DNA of 64,000 nt, from assembly GCA_017448345.1 (NCBI GenBank), contig JAFSLP010000109.1, positions 1 to 64,000 on the forward strand, in the 5' to 3' direction. The notes under the pieces were generated by a model. That model was not told the DNA's origin and searched no databases. It saw nothing but the letters and a program-made list of their open reading frames with translations. Every line of letters begins with the position of its first letter. The stretch's first letter is position 1. Below, piece after piece: positions 53,688-63,700 of the stretch. Origin of the DNA: Paludibacteraceae bacterium (GTDB lineage Bacteria; Bacteroidota; Bacteroidia; Bacteroidales; Paludibacteraceae). The position numbers and the translations under genes are program-made.

Positions 53688-54512
53688 ATGCTCAATATCT
53701 CCGTCGTCTTATATCGTCCGGCTTGGGAACAGGAGGTGCTGCCTCTTGTGGAGGAACTGCTGCGCATTAAGAACCTGCGGAAGATTTATCTCTTGGACAA
53801 CACCGAACCGGACTATCGCAAGACGGAGACCGCACAGCAGAAAGAGACCCTCGCTGCCCGGTTCGGCTCCGACAAACTGCGATACATGGCGATGGAGAAG
53901 AATTTGGGTTACGGGCGCGCGCATAACATCGCCCTGCGTGAGAGTGCCTATTACAGGACAGAGTTTCACCTCGTCATCAATAGCGACATACGCGTGAAGG
54001 CGGAAGATATAAATGCCATGCACGACTGGATGCTTGCCCACCATGAGGTGGGTCTGTTAATGCCGAAGGTCATCTACCCCGACGGCACGCAACAATACCT
54101 TGCCAAACGGTTACCCACCCCGCTGGATGTCTTCGGACGACGTTTCCTGCCCGCATGCCTCATGACGCGGCGCAACAAGCGCTATGAGTTACGCGACACG
54201 GACCTCTCACGCCCAGTCAATGCACCGTACCTGAGCGGCTGTTTCATGTTCCTTCGCACTCAGGCGGCAGTAGAAGCAGGACTCTTCGACGAACAGTATT
54301 TCATGTACCCCGAAGACATCGACCTCACGCGCACCATCCACCGCAACTGGCTTACCCTCTATTACCCGCAGTGGACTATCACGCACGCACACGCCCGATC
54401 CTCTTATAAAAACAGACACATGCTCTGGATTCATATCCAAAACATGTGCCGGTATTTCAACAAATGGGGCTGGTTCTTCGACAAAGAACGCCGTCTCTTC
54501 AATCAATTTTGA
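53688..54512 (+). CDS. glycosyltransferase family 2 (rhamnosyl-type)
   Basis: 274 aa. GT-A fold with YLLDNTEPD, NLGYGRAHNIALRES, VINSDIRV and the acceptor-side PYLSGCFMFLRTQ...YPEDIDL typical of WbbL-like rhamnosyltransferases. It is the last gene of the cluster, 34 bp after the previous one, and is followed by an AATTCGTA array shared with the convergent antiporter gene. Confidence 0.9.
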   Translation: MLNISVVLYRPAWEQEVLPLVEELLRIKNLRKIYLLDNTEPDYRKTETAQQKETLAARFGSDKLRYMAMEKNLGYGRAHNIALRESAYYRTEFHLVINSDIRVKAEDINAMHDWMLAHHEVGLLMPKVIYPDGTQQYLAKRLPTPLDVFGRRFLPACLMTRRNKRYELRDTDLSRPVNAPYLSGCFMFLRTQAAVEAGLFDEQYFMYPEDIDLTRTIHRNWLTLYYPQWTITHAHARSSYKNRHMLWIHIQNMCRYFNKWGWFFDKERRLFNQF

Positions 54513-54540
54513 ATTTTTAATTCGTAATTCGTAATTTTAA
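54511..54540. repeat. AATTCGTA array between convergent genes
   Basis: TTTTTAATTCGTAATTCGTA-like sequence fills the gap; the minus-strand antiporter stop codon (54537-54539) is at its end. Confidence 0.75.
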
Positions 54541-55541
54541 CGTACTACAGCCATCAGCCGGTACGTCAGGTACCCGGCATAGAAAAGCAGCAGCACGGCT
54601 CCTCCCCATCGTTTGATTTCACGTTCGCGGTTGGTCTTCACGAACAGCCATACGAGGATGCTTCCCAAAGCGGCAGCCCATGCGTCCACTTCGATGCCTT
54701 CATAGGCAGGTAACGGACGTATGATGGCACTGGTGCTGAGCACGAAAAAGACGTTGAAGATATTACTGCCCACCACGTTCCCGAGGGCAATGTCGGAGTT
54801 GTGCTTGGTAGCGGCGATGACCGATGTCGCCAGTTCGGGCAGCGAGGTACCCAGAGCCACTATCGTCAGACCTATTATCGCTTCGCTCACGCCAAGCCGC
54901 ATGGCTAAATCCACAGCACTCTTTACAATCAGCTCGCCGCCGATAACCAGACCTGCCAGTCCCGCCAAGATGAGCACAACCGCCTTTCCTGCGCCCATCT
55001 CCTTCGTACTTGGTACTTCGTCACTTGGTCCTTCCTCCGGGTGGTCTTTGGCATGACGGAATGTGTTATAGAGGAAATAACAGAACATCAACAGCAATAT
55101 TACGCCTCCTGCACGCGTGATGCCTCTGCCTTCCTCGCCAAAGGGCGAGTTGACTGCCACCGCTCCGAAGACAAGGATACCGGCGATAATGGACATAGGG
55201 ATGTCGAAATCGCGGCTGCGTTTCTGAGACACCACCGGATAGACCATTGCTGTCAGACCAAGGATGACGAACGTGTTGATAATGTTCGAGCCAAGGATAT
55301 TGGTGATGGCAAGGTCGGTCGAGCCCTGCACTACGGAAACCATATTCACCACAAACTCCGGCATGCTTGTGCCGAAGGCAACCACCGTCAGACCTATCAC
55401 AAGGTCACTGATACCGAACCGTTTGGCGAGTGCCGAAGCGCCGTCAACCAGCCAGTCCGCACCTTTCACCAATGCCACAAAACCTGCTACAATGAGTATC
55501 GCTCCTACCCACCAGCCGAAAGATAATAATGATTGTATCAT
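54537..55541 (-). CDS. calcium/sodium antiporter (CaCA family, YrbG-like)
   Basis: 334 aa with about ten membrane segments and the two alpha-repeats VVAFGTSMPEFVVN and IVALGTSLPELATS, which carry the ion-binding acidic residues. It exports Ca2+ in exchange for Na+ at the cytoplasmic membrane. The cytoplasmic loop between the halves includes GPSDEVPSTKE (near 170-180), encoded by an AAGTACAAAG-family repeat (55001-55034). Confidence 0.94.
   Translation of the reverse strand: MIQSLLSFGWWVGAILIVAGFVALVKGADWLVDGASALAKRFGISDLVIGLTVVAFGTSMPEFVVNMVSVVQGSTDLAITNILGSNIINTFVILGLTAMVYPVVSQKRSRDFDIPMSIIAGILVFGAVAVNSPFGEEGRGITRAGGVILLLMFCYFLYNTFRHAKDHPEEGPSDEVPSTKEMGAGKAVVLILAGLAGLVIGGELIVKSAVDLAMRLGVSEAIIGLTIVALGTSLPELATSVIAATKHNSDIALGNVVGSNIFNVFFVLSTSAIIRPLPAYEGIEVDAWAAALGSILVWLFVKTNREREIKRWGGAVLLLFYAGYLTYRLMAVVR
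55001..55034 (-). repeat. in-frame AAGTACAAAG-family repeat in the antiporter gene
   Basis: AAGTACCAAGTACGAAG-like units encode SDEVPSTKE in the central loop, the same family as in cysS and glgB. Confidence 0.65.
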
Positions 55542-55548
55542 AATATGT

Positions 55549-55573
55549 AGTCAAAAGTCGAAAGTCAAAAGAC
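55549..55573. repeat. intergenic AGTCAAA/AGTCGAA array
   Basis: Units of AGTCAAA and AGTCGAA lie just upstream of the antiporter start, the non-coding counterpart of the parE and glycosyltransferase repeats. Confidence 0.75.
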
Positions 55574-55633
55574 CGGTCACTGAGTGACCTCAAAGCACCA
55601 TACGGCTTTCTACTTTGAGCGTTAGCGTTCTAT

Positions 55634-56740
55634 TTATACATTGAAAAGGAAGTGCATGATGTCACCGTCTTGCACGAGGTAGTCCTTGCCCTCGATGCCT
55701 AACTTACCGGCTGCACGGCATTGCGCCTCGCCGCCCAATGCCACGAAATCGTCATATTTGATGACCTCGGCACGGATGAACCCGCGCTCGAAATCCGTGT
55801 GGATGACTCCGGCGCACTGCGGTGCTTTCATTCCCTCGCGGAATGTCCATGCGCGCACTTCGTCCGAACCGGCAGTGAGGAACGTGCGGAGCTTCAGCAG
55901 CGCGTAAGCCGCTTTGATAAGACGGTTCACGCCGCTCTCCTCCAGACCAATCTCTTCAAGGAACATCTGCCGCTCCTCATAGCTCTCCAGTTCGGCTATC
56001 TCGCTCTCTATCTTCGCCGCGAGCACCAGCACTTGCGCATCCTCGTCTTTGACGGCGTCCTTCACCTGCTCCACATATGCGTTGCCGGTCACTGCCGAAC
56101 CCTCATCCACATTGCATATATACATCACCGGCTTGTTGGTCAGCAGAAAGAGGTCACGCGCCGCAGCCTCTTCCTCTTTGTTGTCCAGCTCCACTGTCCG
56201 GGCGTTCTTGCCTTGCGACAACGCCTCGCGGTATTTGACCAGCACCTCTAACTGTAATTTCGCCTGCTTGTCTCCGCCCGCCTTGGCGGCTTTCTCGCAT
56301 TTCTGGATACGCGCCTCTACCGTCTCAAGGTCTTTGAGCTGCAGCTCGGCATCAATAATCTCTTTGTCGCGCACAGGATTGACGCTGCCGTCCACATGCA
56401 CCACGTTCTCGTCATCGAAACACCGCAGCACATGGATGATAGCATCCGTCTCGCGGATGTTGGCAAGGAACTTGTTCCCGAGCCCTTCGCCCTTGCTGGC
56501 TCCTTTCACCAGACCGGCTATGTCCACGATCTCTACAGTGGTAGGTATCACCCCGCGCTCCGGATGGCATATCTCGCCTAATTTGATTAGCCGCTCGTCC
56601 GGCACGGTTATCACACCCACGTTGGGCTCGATGGTGCAGAACGGAAAGTTCGCACTCTGTGCCTTGGCGTTACTCAGACAGTTAAAAAGAGTACTCTTGC
56701 CCACATTCGGCAAGCCTACTATTCCACATTGAAGACTCAT
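55634..56740 (-). CDS. ychF: redox-regulated ATPase YchF (Obg-like)
   Basis: 368 aa, standard length. G1 motif GLPNVGKST (8-16), DIAGLVKGASKGEG (G3 plus switch), CNVDEG in place of NKxD, consistent with ATP preference, and a C-terminal TGS domain ending HFLFNV. It associates with ribosomes and stress responses in other bacteria. Own promoter. Confidence 0.96.
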   Translation of the reverse strand: MSLQCGIVGLPNVGKSTLFNCLSNAKAQSANFPFCTIEPNVGVITVPDERLIKLGEICHPERGVIPTTVEIVDIAGLVKGASKGEGLGNKFLANIRETDAIIHVLRCFDDENVVHVDGSVNPVRDKEIIDAELQLKDLETVEARIQKCEKAAKAGGDKQAKLQLEVLVKYREALSQGKNARTVELDNKEEEAAARDLFLLTNKPVMYICNVDEGSAVTGNAYVEQVKDAVKDEDAQVLVLAAKIESEIAELESYEERQMFLEEIGLEESGVNRLIKAAYALLKLRTFLTAGSDEVRAWTFREGMKAPQCAGVIHTDFERGFIRAEVIKYDDFVALGGEAQCRAAGKLGIEGKDYLVQDGDIMHFLFNV

Positions 56741-56779
56741 TGTTATGTACTGTTTTTACGATTTCTTCTTTCAGGGGTG

Positions 56780-56811
56780 CAAAATTACTGCTTTTTTTTG
56801 ACATATGCAAA
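56780..56811 (-). promoter_or_regulatory. promoter of ychF
   Basis: Minus-strand TTTG (56808-56811), 20-bp spacer beginning CATATGTCA, TAATTTTG (56780-56787). Confidence 0.8.
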
Positions 56812-57797
56812 TCTACTTCCTTTTTTCTTCAATTTTACTGTTCTTTATACTATTCTTTATACTATTCTTTATACTATTCTATGTACTGCTTACAGAGGAA
56901 GCCGGGTGTCTTATTGCAGCCATATTGCAGCGGTAAGCTATAGGCTATTCATAGGTGATTCATTAGTGATTCATTAGTGATTCATAGGTGATTTGTAGGT
57001 TATTCGTAGGCTTGTCAACCGACCACAGAATAACCTCACTATGTCCTGCAACACACATTATATGCGCCACATCATAGTCCCATCAATATGCCATTTTTTC
57101 TTATGTCGCATTTCTCTTATTTAAGTCTTTCGTAACTCGCTGATTATCAGACACCATATTTCTATCCAACAGGGTATCCAATAACATAGCAAAGTGTCAT
57201 AATCTACTGATTATAAGCAATATTACATAAAAAGCCGGGTCTATCAAAACGTCCCTTTTTTTAGAACCACCAAATTTTTGAGCAAAAAAATGCTTTTTTT
57301 CTTCATTTTTTAACTGAAAAAGGCTATTTTGAGGCTTTTTTTGTATCATTATATGCCTTTTTAGGCAAATTACGGGCAATTACAGCCAATAGGTCTATCC
57401 GGAAAAATATAGGACAAAAGTTCCGAAAAGCCGGGTCTAAAAAAAGGGACTATTTTTGTAGCCCAGTTTTGAAAAAGAAGGACACCTTTGTACATTGTAC
57501 ATTGTCCCTTTGTACATAAACTGGTGGTATAGATGCATAGGCGCAGAGAGTTTTTTGTATCTTTATTTTTTCTCTTTTTTCTCTCTGCGTCTATGCTGCC
57601 ACTTTAAGAACAAGAACAAAACCGCAACTAAGATAAAGTGCCCGTCTCTGTGCCCTTTTTTATTGCGGATTGCCGCGTTTTTGTGCATGCAAATTCACAT
57701 CAATCTCGACGATTAGCTAACTGATAGTCAGTATGATTAAATAATGTATAACAAGTATAAATAATTAACAGAATATTAACTTAAAACAATAATTACA
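56812..57797. other. gene-free region with repeats before the giant surface protein
   Basis: No credible gene; a 60-codon minus frame at 57197-57379 is AT-rich and unsupported. It holds TCTTTATACTAT tandem copies (56841-56882), GATTCATTAGT/GATTCATAGGT units (56945-57010), an inverted-repeat pair at 57251/57436 flanked by direct repeats, and the third copy of the 32-bp element (57486-57517). No consensus promoter with a TAnnTTTG box was found for the gene at 57798; TATCTTTA near 57559 is the closest. Confidence 0.6.
57486..57517 (-). repeat. 32-bp dispersed element, copy 3 (intergenic)
   Basis: The reverse complement matches the copies inside glgB and the glycosyltransferase gene with only a few differences, showing that the same sequence lives in both coding and non-coding places. 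Confidence 0.85.
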
Positions 57798-60700
57798 ATG
57801 AGAAAAATTACAAATTTATTAGTCTGTTTAGTGCTTGCATTATTGGCAAGTACCAATGTAGCATGGGGAATTACCCTACATGCTGTAGATGGTAGTGGAA
57901 ACACGGTCAATGGTCTTGTTTCAGTTGACTATGAAGATTTCGAAGAAGGAATTAAATCATATGATTCTTTTGGTGATATTACACTATTGGCAAAAGATAA
58001 TGCGGGATATGTTTTTGATGGATTTTATACCAATGCTGCATGTACTCAATCCGCAGGCGAAGCCAGCGAAGACTGGGATGAGGGATATTGGTCTTTAGAA
58101 GTAGAAGCATGGGATGAAGATGATGTTTTCTATGCCAAATTTACATGTCCGAGTGGTAATTGTACAGGAGGAAGTAGTTTCACCCCCGAATATTATAAAG
58201 TCAAGATAGTACCTCGCCAACATGCAACAGGATCAAGTTCTTTATCAAATGGCGGAGGTAGGTATTACGCTTCCGCGACAGCGACAACCGGCACTTGGAG
58301 AACAATGACTTCAGGTTACCCGTTTGGCGCATTTGAGACACATGAAACGAATATTGTTGATTTTTACTTGTACGCGCAGAATTACAACAACTATGTGTTC
58401 GAAGGCTGGTACACCGATGCGGCTTGTACCACTCCTTTGACTTTCAACGGCGAATCAAACACCAAAGCAAGCGCTTTCCACTACTACTATACAGAGGCTA
58501 CGTCAAGTAGCGCTCCTTTTAAGCCTTCGTTGGCAGCAAGTAGCGGAGCGGCTACGGCTGGCACATATTCCACACTATATGCCAAGTTCCGCGATGTCTT
58601 TGAACCGGAGTATTACAATGTCCGCGCACAAGTCATTTCGCCCGATGGCAATACCGGCGGACAGGTATATTTGAGTGATGGAGATTTTGGGGACGAGGAC
58701 TATACTGATGACCACTACGATTCCGATTACGCTTACCAATCTTTGCGCAACGGAACTAAGGTATATGTCGATTTATATGCCCAAGCCAAAGACGGATACG
58801 AGTTCGTCGGTTGGTATGCCGATGCCGCATGTACCATTCCGCTGGATTGGAACAACGATTATACGGACACTGAATGCACCTATACCTACTATAAAGAGGA
58901 TGAGAATGACGTGGATCTGCCGCTATTATTTAAAACCTCAACAACCAGCGCTTCGGCTCCTCTGAATACCATTTATGCCAAGTTCCGCAGTTCCGGACCG
59001 CAAACATTTTACGCCGAAGTACGCTACCTTGCGGATGATAATACACCCAAACGCGGCGCATACTATGTGGTGAATCGGACGGTGAGCGAAGTGCCTATTA
59101 CGGCGACACCCTTGTATAGCAACACCCTCTCATTCGATAGCACAACTACGGCTTCTTCTGTGGAGTATGGCAAATATCCCAATACGCTTCCTACATATTA
59201 TATCGTTCCGGCACGCGGCTATATAAAGGGTAGCTGGACGCTGACCAACGTCGTCGATCCGACAGGTTCACCGACAAACAATCAGTTTAACTACAAGTTC
59301 AATGCAACCAGTACGGATGCAGAAAACCCGACTATTGTTACCTTGAAGCATACTTACGGGGATGCCACGCTCAAATCCATCAACTTCGTCAGCCATGAAG
59401 GACACGGCTCCATTCATGTCATTGCCCGCAACTGGGTGGATAATGATGCCCATACCGGTTTGGAATGGAAGACTGTTGATTTGGGTACGGCGGTCGGAGA
59501 CGATGACGAAGACATCGGGTTCTACGCCACCGACTCGCTTGTCATCACCGCTATACCTGACGAGGGCTACCAATTCAGAGAGTGGGTTTTAGGGAGAGTT
59601 AATAATAAGGAACAATATTCCGAAGTTACTTCAACGAATAATCCGTATCGCAACAAAGGCGGTGGCATTATACAAAGCATGAAAGCCTACTACGACAAAC
59701 TAAACACCTTCTATTATTCCGCCTCGGCATCTGCCTCAACAGGTGGTAGTGTTCAAGCAAGTTTTGCTAATCCTATTCCGGGCAATGCCACAGCATCTGC
59801 GTCCGGCTACTCGGATATGACAATAGCAAGCGATACCACCGTTACCGCATACTTCAAGGCCGTTCCGGCTGCCGGATTTGAGTTCGTGCGCTGGGAGGAA
59901 GGTGGAACACCGGTAGCCGGTGCCAATGCCGAATACAGCCGTTCCTTTACCGCAACCAGCACCGACAGCGAAGCGCCGACAACCCTCTCGTTACATGCCG
60001 TCTTCCGGCAGGAGAGTGCCGATGAAGCACAAGTGATAGGTGATGTGGGTAAAGTGGATGGCGAAGACCAAGGCGATGGCGTGCTCTTCTCGGGTACTTT
60101 TGCAGGAGCGTATGAATTCGCCAAAGCCGGTCATACCATCGTTCTCAACCAGAATGTAACATTAGCCGCTCCTGTCACCATCAGCAAGAATATCACCATT
60201 GACTTCAACAACTTCAAACTCTCCGGCACTACCTCCGCATTGGTAACCATCCCTGCCGGCAAGACGGTTATCTTCGAGGATAACTCCGCCGCAGGCTTCG
60301 GAGGTATCGAAGTGACGGTGAACACGACCGCAGAAGCCAGTGCCGTACAGGTGAACGGAACGCTGAGTTTCATGCGCGGTGTAATATCGTGCGAGAACAC
60401 AAACACCTCCACCACCGCACAGATAGAAGCAATCGCCGTCAAGAACGGTGCTACGCTCAACATGCAAGGCGGTACCGCCACAGCCAATGCTAATCAGATA
60501 GCTGTAGGCGTAAGCGTCGAAACAGGCGGTACGGCATTGTTAGAGACCGGTGCCGTTAATGCCACAGCAGGCACAAAGGCATATGGTGTACTCTCCAATG
60601 CCGCTACTACCACCACTACATGGAATATTGCAATAAATGCCACCGTCTCCGGTTCGTCGGCAGAGGCTAACGGTCTGCGTATCCTTAACGCACACGGCAC

Positions 60701-63700
60701 CTCTGCCACCAACGTCGTTTCCGGCGGTACCACCACTGCAACTGCTTCCGCCGCTTCCGCCAAGGCATATGCTATCTACGTGGAGAACAGCCCTGTCACT
60801 ATCTCCGGAAACATGGCGGCTGAGGCATCGGCTGTCACGACCACCAATGCCTATGCGGTATATGTCAACGGAGCGAATGCCGATGTGACTGTTGAGACCG
60901 GACGTTTCAAAACAAACAACACAAAGGATATAACGGCAGCCTCCGGCACCCTCACTCTGGAAGGCGGTTACTATGTACACGAGAATGGTTTAGCCGCTCT
61001 CATGGCAGTGGGTGTGACCAAAGGCGAGGTACCTTCCGGAACAAAGTTCCACAAAGAGGGGTATCGTTTCGTCCTCTCTAACGGAGATAACCCCAACTAT
61101 GTTGTTGCTACCGCTAACGGCAAGAACTTCAGCACCTTGGAGGATGCTATCCTCTATGCTAACAATAATGCAGGTATAGGGATGACTATTCTCATGAAAG
61201 TACCCGAATACACCCTGCCTGCCGGTACCTATACGATTCCTGCCAATGCTACGCTGCTGCTGCCCAAGGATGCAGAGCAGACCTCCCCGAGGATAATTAT
61301 TGACCGCGAGACCTCCAGCGGAAGCAAACCCTCACCTTCTGTATATCAGACCCTGACACTGGCTTCCGGCGCACACCTCTATGTGCACGGAAATATTGAG
61401 GTAGGCGGACGCCAGCACACCTACGGAACGCCGTTCACAGGATGCCCCGTAGGACCGTATTGCAGCCTCCTTTCTATGGAGTCCGGCAGTCAGATAACCC
61501 TGTCCAACGGAGCAAACCTCTATGCGTGGGGATTTGTGCAAGGGCAAGGCGAGATAGATGTCCGCCGTGGCGGTACGGTACATGAGCAGTTCCAGATAAG
61601 CGACTTCAAGGGAGGTTCTGTGACTTATTCCATGAACGGCAATGAATACAAGACCTTCCCCCTGATGAGTTATTTCATCCAGAATGTGGAGGTCGGAACC
61701 ACCTATCGTCCGGGCTCGCACCTGCTGACCTATACCGGTTTTGTGAGCGCAGAAGTGGATGGTATCAAAATCATCGGAATAGAAGGCGAGGCGGCTATGT
61801 TCGTCATGAAGAACGAAGATGACAGCGAGGACACATGGGTGCGCAAATGGTATGATGTATCTACCGACCAGCAGGTCTATGAAGTCAACAATGCCGCCCA
61901 TCTGTCACAGTTGGAACTTAATCTGGTGGCTTCTTTCAACTCAGGAAACTACGACCTGCCGATTACCAACAATATGAAAATCCACCTCCTCAGCGGAGAG
62001 ATGGAGATTTCGGAAGATGTCGTTGCCTTGCCGGGTGCCGACATAGAGGTGAACAAGCTCTCTACGCTGGTCATCAAAGCAGGCAAACGGGTGTCTATGC
62101 TCGATTCGGACGAATGGGGCAATTACCTCTATAACAACGCCCTCGGACGACGTATCAAGTTCCGTCCGGGAGGTGTACCTACCGTCCGTGACATCAGTTC
62201 GGCGGCGGGAATAGGTGATGCCAAACTCAATATTCATGGCACAGTGGATGTAAAGGGTTCTCTATATACCTCTGCCGGTGGTGCCACTATCTATTCTACC
62301 AATGCGGATGCAGGAACAATCATCTTCAGCACTGCCGTTCCTATTACGGAAAGCCAAGTTGGCATGGTAGGTAAAGTGCATAAACTGGATGGGGACGGGC
62401 TTATCAAATACGGTCCTGACTACTCCTTCATCACCACCTCTCCTGCTCTGCTCACCAATGCTACCGGCAAGATACCTACTTCCGGTCTGACAGCAGAAAC
62501 ATCCTATTGCTATATCGACAATGCATGGCGAAGCATGGTGGTGGATGAGTGTACTATCTATGACGAAGCGCCGGAGCCCGATGTCTATTACGCCAAACCG
62601 AAAGAGTTTGTAGCTCTGGCTTCCGCAAGCGCAGACGGGAACCACCTGTATCACTCCAAAGTCGGTAGCCGCACCTTCATCATGGCAGGCGACAGAGACG
62701 GTAACTGCCAGTGGTGGGAAGTAGAGTCTGTGGCAGGACATGACGACTTGGTACATTGCACACACCCCGAGAACGATGTATATTATTATTACGACACGTC
62801 GGAAGATGCATGGATGGAGAAGCGTTTCTCTGTCACATGGCAGAACTGGGACGGCACAGAGATAGAGACCTATGAGGTGCGCTATGGCTCTCAACCGAAA
62901 TATTTGGGCTCTACACCGACACGCGAGAAGACGGATTATTACACCTATGACTTTGCCGGTTGGACTCCTGCCCTGACAACGGTTACCGACGATGCCACCT
63001 ATACGGCGCAGTTCAGCCAGACTGACCGCAAATACTTGGTTGTCTTCAAGAAAGACGGTGCTGAATTGGAGACGCAATATCTCCATATGGGCGAAATGCC
63101 GGTATGCAAGACTTATTCGCTCAATAGCAACGAGGAATGGAAAACAGCAGCGGGACTGCCGCTCAGTTCTGTCACAGGCGATGTGACGTATATTCTCAAT
63201 TCCCGTAATGTCAGCGGTCCGTTCACCATCACCTTCGTCAATTGGGACGGTAATGTCCTCCAGACGCTTGCAAACGTGACATCAGGCACTACGCCGGAAT
63301 ATACCGGCACCACACCTGTCAAACCGGCTCTGAGAGATGAGAATTACACGTTCTCCGGCTGGACACCTGCCATCGTGGCGGCTTCTGCCGATGCCGTATA
63401 TACCGCACAATATGAGGCGCAGCGCGTCCTAGTAGCTAATGACTTACTGATAGGAACTAACGGAACCGAAGACTTAGAAGATGCCGTTACGGAGAAAGAC
63501 AACCTGATTATTACCTCTGACGGTATCTCTTCCGGTCAGTTACTCGGTGCAAGCCAACTCTCTTTGAAAGGCGAGGCTGTCTTCAAACTGGCGACAACGA
63601 TTCCTGCCCGTACATGGTATGCTGTGGCTGCTCCGTGGAATGTGGATGTACGCACAGGCATTTATGCCAATGGCAGCCGATTGATGGTAGGTCGTGACTT

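Noticed and set aside
57197..57379. 60-codon minus-strand frame
   Set aside because: AT-rich, Lys/Phe-biased from poly-A/T runs and lying within a repeat-bounded segment.
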